This document shows positions 8,155 to 16,592 of a stretch of DNA of 64,000 nucleotides, one piece after another. The notes under the pieces were generated by a model, which saw only the letters and a program-made list of their open reading frames with translations, did not search any database and was not told where the DNA came from. This DNA comes from Nitrincola alkalilacustris (GTDB lineage Bacteria; Pseudomonadota; Gammaproteobacteria; Pseudomonadales; Balneatricaceae). The stretch spans positions 248,001 through 312,000 of the forward strand of contig NZ_WBOM01000003.1 of the NCBI RefSeq assembly GCF_008973755.1. The letters are read 5' to 3'. Position numbers and translations under genes: made by a program. Within the stretch, counting starts at the first letter, position 1, and each line of letters opens with the position of its first letter.

Positions 8155-10133
8155 AGCAGCCTGTACAGCAGATAAGTCGGGCCGCCGTGGTGTGGCAACT
8201 GGTCGCATTTGTGGCGGTGGTGGTGCCGCATCTGATCTGGATGCCTTTCTGGATACCGCTTTTCTGCCTGGCGATGATCGCCTGTCGACTGATGATCCAC
8301 AGTGGCCGATGGTCCTTCCCGCATTGGAGCATCAAACTGCTGCTGATGCTGATTACAGCTGCGGGGTTGTTGCTGACCTTTGATAAGCAGAGCCTGCTCA
8401 GTGGCACTGTATCATTACTGGTGCTTGGGCTATCTCTCAAGCTGCTTGAAATCTATCATCGGCGGGATGCGCTGGTGCTGATTTATGTAGCCTACTTTGT
8501 TGCCACCACCATCTTTCTTTTTGAACAGGAGATGTGGGTGGCACTGCTGTGTTTCATCGCCATCCTGTTGGTGACGGCTGCTCTGAACAGTGTCTGGCAG
8601 GATCCACAACGGATCGATTATAAACGCCCCCTGGTTCAGTCCTGTCGTGTTCTGTTTCCTGCTATTCCATTGATGTTGCTGCTTTTTCTGCTCTTCCCCC
8701 GCATTGAGCCACTCTGGTCAGTACAGCTGGATCGATCTGCAGCCGTGACAGGCCTGTCGGATACCATGGCGCCGGGGGATATCAGTCAGTTGACCCGCTC
8801 AGGTGCAATGGCATTCAGGGTGGTGTTTGATGGTGAGCCCCCGCCACCGGCTCAGCGTTACTGGCGGGCAATGGTATACAGTCAGTTCGATGGTCGTCAG
8901 TGGTCGCAGGCGAGTCTGCAGTCGAGCCAGTCGGCGGAGTCGCTCATAACTCTGTCTGAGCCCCTTGAATATCAGATCATTCAGGAGCGAACCGGAAGAA
9001 ACTGGATGTTCGCACTGGATATGCCTGTCTCAAGTGGCCAGGTCACAGACGGGGTGCTGACCCGCACCAGAACCCTGGAAAGCAAGTCAACCATCGAGAG
9101 CCGTTTGCATTACCGGTTGCAGTCATCGACTGCTTATCAACTGGGAGCAGATCTGAGTGGCGATGAAAGAGCGCGATATACCCGGATACCGGCCAGCAGT
9201 AATCCACGTACTCAGGCCTTGTCCGAACAGTTGTGGCAGGATGCAGGTCAGCAGCCTGATCGCTACATAGATGCGTTACTGGGTCTGTTTAATCGAGAAT
9301 TTACCTATACCCTGCAGCCACCGCGCATGGAACAGCATTCAATCGATCAGTTCATGCTTGAGCATCAACGAGGCTTTTGTGAGCATTTTGCCGGCGCTTT
9401 TGCCTTCATGCTGCGTGCAGCCGGGATACCTGCACGCGTGGTAGGTGGTTATCAGGGAGGGGAGTGGAACCCCTATCAAGGATATCTGCTACTGCGCCAG
9501 TATGACGCCCATGCCTGGACAGAGGTATGGCTTGAGGGCGAGGGCTGGGTTCGTATCGATCCAACAGCGGCTGTGGCTCCGCAACGTATCGAGCAGAGTC
9601 TGGATAGCCTGTTTGCGGATGATCCGGGGTTTCTGGCTGATAATCCCGTGTCTGCCTTGAGAGTGACGCGTTCAGGGGTGATGCTGCAGCTGCGCCTTTA
9701 TTATGAAGGCGCCAACTTCGCCTGGCATCGCTGGGTGCTGCATTATCAGGGTGAGCAGGAGCAGCTGCTGCGTAACTGGCTGGGGGAACTGAGCCCTCTG
9801 CGCATGATTCTGGCTCTTATGCTGCCCGCATCCTTTGTGCTTGGTTGGGTTGCCTGGATGCAGCTTGGCCAGACAGCCACGATCAGGCGTGATCCAGTTG
9901 ACAGGGCTCTGCATCGTCTGCTGAAACGCTTGGCAAAGAAGGGGATACCTCGTCACCCGGAAGAGTCCTTGCAAGCCTATTGTGCTCGGTTGGCACAGGA
10001 AAGGCCGGATCTGTCGAAGCCACTCAGGCAGATGGCTTTACTGGACGAGCAGCAGCGATATGGTCAGAATAGCTCCCCTGAACACAGGCGTGAGCTGCTG
10101 GAGCTGATTCGTGCCTGCCATAGAAGCTTGTAG
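8151..10133 (+). CDS. tgpA: TgpA-type membrane transglutaminase-like protein
   Basis: The 660-residue protein has the layout of Pseudomonas TgpA: several N-terminal membrane segments (about 12-185, DUF3488), a periplasmic transglutaminase-like core, one more membrane helix at about 550-570, and a C-terminal cytoplasmic DUF4129 region. The papain-like triad is complete: Cys410 (HQRGFCEHFAG), His454 (YDAHAWTEVW) and Asp470 (VRIDPTAAV). Such proteins may modify or cleave envelope proteins; the substrate is unknown. The start overlaps the DUF58 stop by 4 nt, so moxR, the DUF58 gene and tgpA form one operon. Confidence 0.92.
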   Translation: MKQPVQQISRAAVVWQLVAFVAVVVPHLIWMPFWIPLFCLAMIACRLMIHSGRWSFPHWSIKLLLMLITAAGLLLTFDKQSLLSGTVSLLVLGLSLKLLEIYHRRDALVLIYVAYFVATTIFLFEQEMWVALLCFIAILLVTAALNSVWQDPQRIDYKRPLVQSCRVLFPAIPLMLLLFLLFPRIEPLWSVQLDRSAAVTGLSDTMAPGDISQLTRSGAMAFRVVFDGEPPPPAQRYWRAMVYSQFDGRQWSQASLQSSQSAESLITLSEPLEYQIIQERTGRNWMFALDMPVSSGQVTDGVLTRTRTLESKSTIESRLHYRLQSSTAYQLGADLSGDERARYTRIPASSNPRTQALSEQLWQDAGQQPDRYIDALLGLFNREFTYTLQPPRMEQHSIDQFMLEHQRGFCEHFAGAFAFMLRAAGIPARVVGGYQGGEWNPYQGYLLLRQYDAHAWTEVWLEGEGWVRIDPTAAVAPQRIEQSLDSLFADDPGFLADNPVSALRVTRSGVMLQLRLYYEGANFAWHRWVLHYQGEQEQLLRNWLGELSPLRMILALMLPASFVLGWVAWMQLGQTATIRRDPVDRALHRLLKRLAKKGIPRHPEESLQAYCARLAQERPDLSKPLRQMALLDEQQRYGQNSSPEHRRELLELIRACHRSL

Positions 10134-10148
10134 GTTGAGAAGTGTTGG

Positions 10149-10856
10149 ATGAAGTGGCGAGAGTCTGAACTGGGTTTTCCCTGTCGTGTAGTACGCAGTA
10201 CCCGACGCACCACTTCAATAGAGATAGTGGCAGGGGAGGTGGTTGTCAGGGCGCCCAGCAGAGTGTCTGAGCCGGTGTTGCTGCACTGGGTGCAGCAGAA
10301 ACGGCCCTGGGTGTTGAAGCATCTGGACAGGCAGCAGCGTGAGCAGGATTGTCACGAGATCTGTCTGAGTCAGGGAGCTGAGATCCCGCTGCATGGCACA
10401 GCTCATCGGCTGCAGTGGTTTGTCGGTGACAGCAGTCAGGTAACACGTCTCGATAACGCAACACTGCTGGTCAGTCTCTCCTCAAGGATAAGGCGCTCTG
10501 AGTCCGAGGCGGTTGAGGAGCTGTTGAAATCATGGCTACTGCAAGAAGCGCAGTCACATTTCAAACGGCGACTGCAACTGCTCAGCCAACAGACGGAACT
10601 GATACCCAGAGAGCTTGAGGTCAAGGGATTCAAGCGGCGCTGGGGTCAGTGCTCATCGACTGGGATTATCAAGCTGAATTGGCGACTGATCCATGCTCCC
10701 AAGGCTGTACAGGACTATGTGATCATCCATGAGCTGTGCCATTTACGCCAGATGAATCATAGCCCTGCCTTCTGGCAGCTGGTTGCCCGTCATTGCCCCG
10801 ATTACAAGTCACTGAGAACCTATATTAAAAGCCGTAATGCCTGGCTGGAATGGTAA
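10149..10856 (+). CDS. YgjP-like (DUF45/SprT-like) metallopeptidase
   Basis: The 235-residue protein carries the zinc-peptidase motif HELCH (HExxH) followed by LRQMNHSPAFWQLVARHCPDY, the hallmark of the YgjP/DUF45 family, near the C-terminus. The preceding RRWGQCSSTGIIKLNWRL is also diagnostic. No signal peptide is seen, so it is cytoplasmic. Substrates are unknown. It begins 15 bp after tgpA and is probably co-transcribed. Confidence 0.9.
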   Translation: MKWRESELGFPCRVVRSTRRTTSIEIVAGEVVVRAPSRVSEPVLLHWVQQKRPWVLKHLDRQQREQDCHEICLSQGAEIPLHGTAHRLQWFVGDSSQVTRLDNATLLVSLSSRIRRSESEAVEELLKSWLLQEAQSHFKRRLQLLSQQTELIPRELEVKGFKRRWGQCSSTGIIKLNWRLIHAPKAVQDYVIIHELCHLRQMNHSPAFWQLVARHCPDYKSLRTYIKSRNAWLEW

Positions 10857-10898
10857 TCACTCATACTCTTGTACAACCGGTCTAAAACTTATGGCTAG

Positions 10899-10927
10899 TT
10901 GAAACATTCAAATTCCATTGCAATACT
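10899..10927 (+). promoter_or_regulatory. candidate sigma-70 promoter of the chemoreceptor gene
   Basis: TTGAAA (10899-10904), a 17-bp spacer, then AATACT (10922-10927). The match is fair and the leader would be about 105 nt. No sigma-28 flagellar promoter was found in this gap. Confidence 0.4.
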
Positions 10928-11040
10928 GTGGCCATAGCGCGTAGGCGTCCGTGGCTTTGCGCAATGCGTCCATGCAGTATCCCCCTGCAGCTAAGCGGAC
11001 AATTATGTTGGCATTCCAATTCTAATAACAGAGTAAGCCA

Positions 11041-12840
11041 ATGAGTTTGTATCGAGCGATAGAAAAGCGTTTCTGGAATTCGCTGACCAAAAAGATAGTC
11101 GGCAATATCCTGTTTCTGATGTTTCCCTTCTTTCTTCTGTTGATGCTGATGCTATGGCATTCTGCCAGCTTCAAGGCGGACGTGGTGTCGCAGGGGCTTG
11201 CGCCTGAGCAGTTGAATCTGATCATGCAGAGTTATGAACGCTTTCTGTTACCGGGTATTGCCATCATCCTGTTTGCCCTGGCATCAGGTATTTTCACCAT
11301 CTTCTTCATGCGCCATCTGTTTTTACGCCCGATCAGAGATATCACCAGCGTACTGCGTGCAATCAAGGATAAGGATGGTGATATTTCAGCCACTCTGCCT
11401 GATTATACCCATGATGAAATTTCCGAGATGGCGAGAAGCTATAATGACTTCTCGGCCAGTCTGAAAAAAATGATTGCAGAAACACGTCGCCGCTCAGTTA
11501 AGGTGGCACTATGCAGTAATCAGTTGCAGAAGGTGGTCTTTGAAGCAGGAAACGCCTCGGACCTTCAGGAAGAACAGGCAATGCAGGTGTTTGAAGCCAG
11601 CAGTCAGGCGTCACAGGCGATTGATGAAATTGCCGGTAACACCCTGAGGATCAGCGAGCAGACCAGCAGTAATATGGGTGAGGTCCGGGCATCCAGTGCC
11701 GAGTTGAAAAAAGTGCTGCAACAGGTGAAGTCGATTCGTGAACTGGCAAGTAATTTTCAGACCACTGTTCAGCAACTGAGTGAGAACTCGGTCAACATCA
11801 CCAAGATTCTATCCATGGTTAAGGACTTTTCCGATCAGACCAATCTGCTGGCGCTGAATGCTTCCATCGAAGCGGCCAGAGCAGGGGATGCCGGTCGTGG
11901 TTTCTCGGTTGTGGCTGATGAGGTACGAAACCTGTCTCGCAAAGTGGGTGATGCTACAGGCCAGATAGATTCCAACATCAGCGAAATGCGCTCTCTTGTG
12001 GAAGTGACTCACAGCAGTGCAGTCGATATTCTGAAGTATGTCGAAAATACTGAGGAGTTCATCGATAAGACCAATGATCAGTTCATCCGCATGGTCAATG
12101 ACTTCGAGCAGACTACCTCACAGTTGACGAGTATCTCAGCGGCAATTGACGAGCTCTCTTATACCAACAGAGAGTCACATACGCATGTTCAGGCGATTAC
12201 CAAACTCTCGTCAGAGATGAGAGATGAGATGGTGACGTCCCGTAAGTTTTCGGCCGATCTGGAGATGGCAACTGAACAAACACAGGAGTTGCTGTCACAC
12301 TTTACCATAGGTTTCGGCGGGTTCGAGTCCATGACTCAGACCGGACAAAACTGGGCCAGACAGGTGATGCAAAAGCTGGAAGAGATGAAGGCTCAAGGGA
12401 CTAACCTGTTTGATACCAGCTATACCCGCACTAACCCGAATCAGCTGCCGGAGAAGTATGACACCCGTTATACGGATCTTTTTGATCAGGTGATGCGTCC
12501 TGTTTTTGATAACTTCATTCAGCAACGGCCCGAGTTTATCTATGCCATCGCCGTGGACAAAAATGGCTATGCACCGGCTCATCACAGTAAGGTGTCTAAG
12601 CCACTGACCGGCGATTTTGATATCGATAACCTGCAGAGCCGTAACCGGCGTATTTTTGCTTCCAATCGTGCAGAAAAGCGCAGGGCCTCTCACCAATCAC
12701 CGTTTTTGTTGCAGACTTTCATACGCGATACCGGAGAGGTTTTGAATGATTTGTCCATACCGCTTTATGTGAATGGCCAGCATTGGGGCGCTCTGATCAT
12801 GGGCTTTGATCCAAAGCATTTGATGGATGACTCAGCCTGA
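11041..12840 (+). CDS. methyl-accepting chemotaxis protein with C-terminal cytoplasmic domain
   Basis: The 599-residue receptor has membrane segments at about 20-40 and 70-92 with only about 30 residues between them, so there is no room for a normal periplasmic ligand domain. A HAMP domain follows (about 92-145), then the signalling helices. The hairpin tip that binds CheA/CheW is at 268-300 ([20 protein letters not shown] and on to [10 protein letters not shown]). After about residue 425 there is a further 170-residue domain containing [19 protein letters not shown], which resembles a PAS/Cache-type sensor. Sensing is therefore probably cytoplasmic (inference). It converges on a double-receiver regulator. 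Confidence 0.93.
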   Translation: MSLYRAIEKRFWNSLTKKIVGNILFLMFPFFLLLMLMLWHSASFKADVVSQGLAPEQLNLIMQSYERFLLPGIAIILFALASGIFTIFFMRHLFLRPIRDITSVLRAIKDKDGDISATLPDYTHDEISEMARSYNDFSASLKKMIAETRRRSVKVALCSNQLQKVVFEAGNASDLQEEQAMQVFEASSQASQAIDEIAGNTLRISEQTSSNMGEVRASSAELKKVLQQVKSIRELASNFQTTVQQLSENSVNITKILSMVKDFSDQTNLLALNASIEAARAGDAGRGFSVVADEVRNLSRKVGDATGQIDSNISEMRSLVEVTHSSAVDILKYVENTEEFIDKTNDQFIRMVNDFEQTTSQLTSISAAIDELSYTNRESHTHVQAITKLSSEMRDEMVTSRKFSADLEMATEQTQELLSHFTIGFGGFESMTQTGQNWARQVMQKLEEMKAQGTNLFDTSYTRTNPNQLPEKYDTRYTDLFDQVMRPVFDNFIQQRPEFIYAIAVDKNGYAPAHHSKVSKPLTGDFDIDNLQSRNRRIFASNRAEKRRASHQSPFLLQTFIRDTGEVLNDLSIPLYVNGQHWGALIMGFDPKHLMDDSA

Positions 12841-12873
12841 GTGGTGAGTTCGAAACAGCTATTCTGGAAGTCA

Positions 12874-12914
12874 TATAAAAATAAACCGAGGTAATGCCTC
12901 GGTTTATTTTTATA
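12874..12914. terminator. bidirectional terminator, 18-bp perfect stem
   Basis: Bases 12874-12891 and 12897-12914 are perfect inverted repeats with a 5-nt loop; the core is ACCGAGG/CCTCGGT and the arms end in A- or T-rich runs. It serves both the chemoreceptor gene and the convergent receiver gene. Confidence 0.85.
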
Positions 12915-12967
12915 AAGTAGAGAGTTCGATTGCTGTGGACAAAGAGCAGTCACGCAGCAATCAAGAA

Positions 12968-13774
12968 TCAGATCATGTGCTGCTCTTTGATCAGATGTCT
13001 GATTAATGTCTTCAACATATCGTAGGATAGAGGCTTGGAGCAGACGGCGGATACCCCTTCGTTCTCAAACGCCTTGAGTGGCTCCTGATTCTGCTCTGAT
13101 GTCACGACAATGATCGGAACAGCCTGTTGAGTGGTGTACTGGCGGATGTGATGAACCAACTCCAGACCATCGATATTTGGCATGTTGTAGTCAGTGATTA
13201 CCAGGTCGAACACCTGCACTTTCATCAGCTGTAGCGCTTCGGCTCCATCCTTGGCTTCACGGATGTTGTGTATGCCGATTGATTGCAGAATGCGCTCTAT
13301 GTAGTTTCTGGACAGTTGACTGTCATCTACCACTAATACGGCCAATTCATCGAACTCATCATCATGCTCTTCATCGCCGCCGTTTCTGTCAGCAACGAAG
13401 TGAACAGCACTCTCCAGTGCCTTGAGCATATCTTCAGGATCAAAAGGCTTGGGCAGAATCGCAGTTGCACCGGCCTGGCGTATAGGCTCAAGGTAGCGAT
13501 ACAGGGTTTCACTTGATATCAGAAAAAAGGTGACATCGGCCAGTTCAGGCCGCATACGCATTGTATTGACCATTTCGGAGCCGGTCATATCCGGCAGGTG
13601 CATTGCAGACATGACAACGTCAGGCGTAATATGCTCCATTCTTTCCAAAGCCGGCGCTGCTTCGCTGAACTCTTCGACATCATTGATACCCAGCGAGCGC
13701 AGGTGTCCGGCAATAATATTGCGCTGAACCCGTGATGGCTCGACAAGCAGAATTAGCAGATCTTTTAAATCCAT
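12968..13774 (-). CDS. response regulator with two receiver domains (REC-REC)
   Basis: The 268-residue protein is two receivers and nothing else. REC2 (about 144-266) is canonical: acidic pair Asp150/151, phospho-acceptor Asp195 in VITDYNMP, Thr225 in VVTSE, and Lys247 in CSKP. REC1 (about 4-125) has Ala57 where the acceptor Asp should be (VVMSAMHLP) and Glu-Pro in place of the acidic pair, so it cannot be phosphorylated normally, although its LPKPF lysine is kept. Output is likely by protein contact. Its position opposite a chemoreceptor hints at a link to taxis, but that is inference. Confidence 0.92.
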   Translation of the reverse strand: MDLKDLLILLVEPSRVQRNIIAGHLRSLGINDVEEFSEAAPALERMEHITPDVVMSAMHLPDMTGSEMVNTMRMRPELADVTFFLISSETLYRYLEPIRQAGATAILPKPFDPEDMLKALESAVHFVADRNGGDEEHDDEFDELAVLVVDDSQLSRNYIERILQSIGIHNIREAKDGAEALQLMKVQVFDLVITDYNMPNIDGLELVHHIRQYTTQQAVPIIVVTSEQNQEPLKAFENEGVSAVCSKPLSYDMLKTLIRHLIKEQHMI

Positions 13775-14126
13775 TTCAGCTCACTCGATAATGCAGTATA
13801 TGAGAGATTGTTTATACCTTAATAGTTTAATATTGCAACTTCAGGGCATCGGTAGATGCCGGAAAGTATCACTAAAAAGGTCTCAGTCCAGTCTGCCATG
13901 TGTCGCGTATGACAGCGATTCATGTTCCTGCAGGAAGTACCCAGTACTCCTGATCCTGTTTGAATTCAGATCTTGAACTGATGACTATAGCTTAGTTCAT
14001 ATCTGTTTCAGCAGGGTGGTTCGTTGGGGGAATTATAATTCAAATTCGCCCTTCCTGTCCGATATTTTGTCAATTTTCGCAAATCATCATCAATAAATCA
14101 TTTTTTAATCAAATGGTTATACACAT
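13775..14126. other. 352-bp gene-free region between ptsP and the REC-REC gene
   Basis: Holds the promoter of the REC-REC gene (13811-13838), a small stem GGCATC/GATGCC at 13845-13860 and a 12-bp palindrome GAATTATAATTC at 14030-14041. The rest is AT-rich. A 61-codon plus-strand frame at 13791 lacks a ribosome site and looks random. No terminator with a good T-run was found behind ptsP. Confidence 0.5.
13811..13838 (-). promoter_or_regulatory. candidate sigma-70 promoter of the REC-REC gene
   Basis: On the minus strand TTGCAA, a 16-bp spacer, and TATAAA. The -10 matches 5/6 and the -35 4/6. Transcription would start about 30-35 bp before the ATG at 13774. Confidence 0.5.
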
Positions 14127-16388
14127 TTATGGTGCTTTTTTAGAACCTGCCAGGCTTTCCAGCAGAGGTTCAAAAAGTGCTCGTATTTCAGCTTCATGCT
14201 CCAGCTCCCGAGCCTGAGCCAGCAGTGGCAAGAGTTGCTGACGGCTGATGGAGCGTATCAGCAGTTTGACTCTTGGTATGTTGTAGGCACTGAGGCTCAG
14301 GCAATCATACCCCAGCGCAATCATGATCAGGACAGCCGCCGGATCTGATGCCATTTCACCGCACAGAGACACCGGCAGAGAGAGCGCCTTGCATTGATTC
14401 AGTATCTGCTCAAGTGCCAGCATTACGGCGGGGTGCAGATGGTCAAACAGCTCGGACACGCGCGGGTTGTTGCGATCGACGGCCAGCAGATACTGAGTCA
14501 GGTCATTGCTGCCGATGGAGACAAAATCGATGTAGCGTGCCAGTTTGGGTAGCAGCAGCATCGCCGATGGAACTTCAACCATCATGCCGATTTCGGGCAT
14601 TCTTACTGGTACGCCTTCCCGATTCAGTGCATCAACGGACTTTTCAACATAGCGGCGGAAGGTCACAATCTCATCTATTCGACTGACCATCGGCACCAGC
14701 ATTTTCAGATTTCCGTGCTCGACATCAGCGCGCAGCATGGCCCTGACCTGTGCCACGAGCAGTTGCGTGTTATCCAGGGTAAAGCGTATGCCGCGCCAGC
14801 CGAGATAGGGGTTCTCTTCCGATATGTCGAAGTAGGGCAGTTGCTTGTCACCGCCTATGTCCAGTGTGCGCATCGAGACGGGACGAGGTGCATAGGCTTC
14901 CAGCACCTTGCGGTACAGCAGGAACTGTTCCTGTTCGGTGGGAAAACTGTCATGAATCATGAAAGGGATTTCTGAGCGATAAAGACCCACTCCCTCGGCA
15001 CCTCGCTCCAGCCCCGGCGTGGCGTCTGCCAACAGGCCGGTATTGGTCAGCAGTGTGACCCGAAAACCATCAAGGGTCTGGGCCGGCTCATTCTTCAGCC
15101 GATCCAGGTCCTGCATGAAACGACGCTCTTCATCGATGACACGGCGATATTCCTCCAGCAGTGGGGCTGGAGGGTTAAGAATGCACTCGCCACGATTACC
15201 ATCGACTATCACCTTATCGCCACGGTGGTTGTCCAGGTCCAGGTGTTCAAGCCCCATGATGGCCGGGATGCCGAGTGCATTGGCGACGATGGCCGTATGC
15301 GACAGGGCTGAGCCTCCGGTGCAGAGAATGCCATGGATGCGTTTGAGCGGGAACTCTGCCAGATCAGCGATACTGATCTGTTCTCCACCCAGAATCAAGG
15401 GCTCATCCGGTGCCTCTATCACCTGGCGATCATGCACCAGTAACTGGTTAAGTATGCGCTGCCCGATATTGCGGATATCTTCACTGCGAGCCTTGAGGTA
15501 GGGATCATCAGACTGCTCGAAGGTTGCCGCCATCTGCTCGATGGTCTGTTTCAGTGCCCAGGTGGCACTGTCGCCCAGGATGATCAGCTTGTTCACTCCG
15601 CTGATCATTTCAGGACTATGCAGCATCATCTGATAGACACTGAACAGGGCGGAGACATCAGCAGGCAGGTGATGACCCAGTTTGCCGGATCCTGTTTCCA
15701 GCTCTTCGGATACGGCTGCAAGTGCATCACTGAAGTCACCTTTTTCCTGAATGGGATCACTGTTGAAACCTGGTTTGACCTGATCGAGTGTCATATGAGG
15801 GTCAATGATCCACAGGCGTCCGCAGCCGACACCCTTGGCACCGCGTATCCCCTTGTGACGAATGAAAGGATTGTTATCAGACGTCAGCATCCAGCTGCCA
15901 CTGCGCTGCAGGTGGTGCAGTGTACCGGCGAGCTGTGACGCGACCGTCATCAGGAAGGCTTCCTCCTCCTGGCTGAAAGGCACCTGTTGTGTTCCCTGAA
16001 CCACCAACACACCGATCAGCTTGCGCAGGTGAATCAGAGGTACCCCCAGAAAACGGTGATAGGGCTGCTCGTGAGTTTCGGGAATATAAACGAAACGGTC
16101 ATCTGCCGGGGCATCACCGAGATTCAGCGTATTGAGTGATGCAGCGATATGCCCGACCAGCCCTTCGTTCATCGACAGGCAGGCCGTACCTACAGCGTCG
16201 GGAGCCAGGCCGCGTGTGGCAGCCAGCACCAGTCTGTCCTGCTCGGGATTACACAGATAAAGGCTGCAGACCTCAACACGCATCAGCTCACTCAGACGGC
16301 CGACAATAGCATCCATCATCGCTTCAGGGTCTTGTGTACGGGCGATCTGCTCTACAAGGGTGATCAGGGTTGTCAGGGGGTATTGCAT
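14127..16388 (-). CDS. ptsP: phosphoenolpyruvate-protein phosphotransferase PtsP (EI-Ntr)
   Basis: First enzyme of the nitrogen phosphotransferase chain: takes phosphate from PEP onto a histidine and passes it to NPr. The 753-residue length is typical. An N-terminal GAF domain (about 1-160) is the glutamine-sensing part in E. coli and Azotobacter. The phospho-histidine is His364 in GGSALSHTAIVANALG. The C-terminal PEP-binding barrel contains GLYRSEIPFM, FDISEENPYLGWRGIRF, VSIGSNDLTQY and the Cys-containing LCGEMASDP. In many relatives rppH precedes ptsP; here the upstream neighbour is a divergent GGDEF-EAL gene instead. Confidence 0.96.
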   Translation of the reverse strand: MQYPLTTLITLVEQIARTQDPEAMMDAIVGRLSELMRVEVCSLYLCNPEQDRLVLAATRGLAPDAVGTACLSMNEGLVGHIAASLNTLNLGDAPADDRFVYIPETHEQPYHRFLGVPLIHLRKLIGVLVVQGTQQVPFSQEEEAFLMTVASQLAGTLHHLQRSGSWMLTSDNNPFIRHKGIRGAKGVGCGRLWIIDPHMTLDQVKPGFNSDPIQEKGDFSDALAAVSEELETGSGKLGHHLPADVSALFSVYQMMLHSPEMISGVNKLIILGDSATWALKQTIEQMAATFEQSDDPYLKARSEDIRNIGQRILNQLLVHDRQVIEAPDEPLILGGEQISIADLAEFPLKRIHGILCTGGSALSHTAIVANALGIPAIMGLEHLDLDNHRGDKVIVDGNRGECILNPPAPLLEEYRRVIDEERRFMQDLDRLKNEPAQTLDGFRVTLLTNTGLLADATPGLERGAEGVGLYRSEIPFMIHDSFPTEQEQFLLYRKVLEAYAPRPVSMRTLDIGGDKQLPYFDISEENPYLGWRGIRFTLDNTQLLVAQVRAMLRADVEHGNLKMLVPMVSRIDEIVTFRRYVEKSVDALNREGVPVRMPEIGMMVEVPSAMLLLPKLARYIDFVSIGSNDLTQYLLAVDRNNPRVSELFDHLHPAVMLALEQILNQCKALSLPVSLCGEMASDPAAVLIMIALGYDCLSLSAYNIPRVKLLIRSISRQQLLPLLAQARELEHEAEIRALFEPLLESLAGSKKAP

Positions 16389-16592
16389 CGCACTGGAGCT
16401 CCGAAGATCCTTATGGCAGATAAGTTATGACTTTTACACAGTTGTTTGAATCCGACAACTGCTTTTCAACGATTATTTCATCTTCAGCTATGCTTATGTG
16501 GGTAGGACGGCTATCTGCGAAATGGATGTAGTGTGTTTGAATGATGGCTGTTAAACTATGTTTTTTATCAGGGTTTTTCTAATTGAGCACAT

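Noticed and set aside
7817-8440. 207-codon minus-strand frame
   Set aside because: Antisense to the DUF58/tgpA junction; the plus-strand genes have clear domains.
12874-12914. Terminal inverted repeat of a mobile element
   Set aside because: The 18-bp repeat has only a 5-nt loop and lies between convergent genes, so it is a terminator.
13791-13976. 61-codon plus-strand frame in the ptsP/REC-REC gap
   Set aside because: No ribosome site, odd composition, and it overlaps the REC-REC promoter on the other strand.
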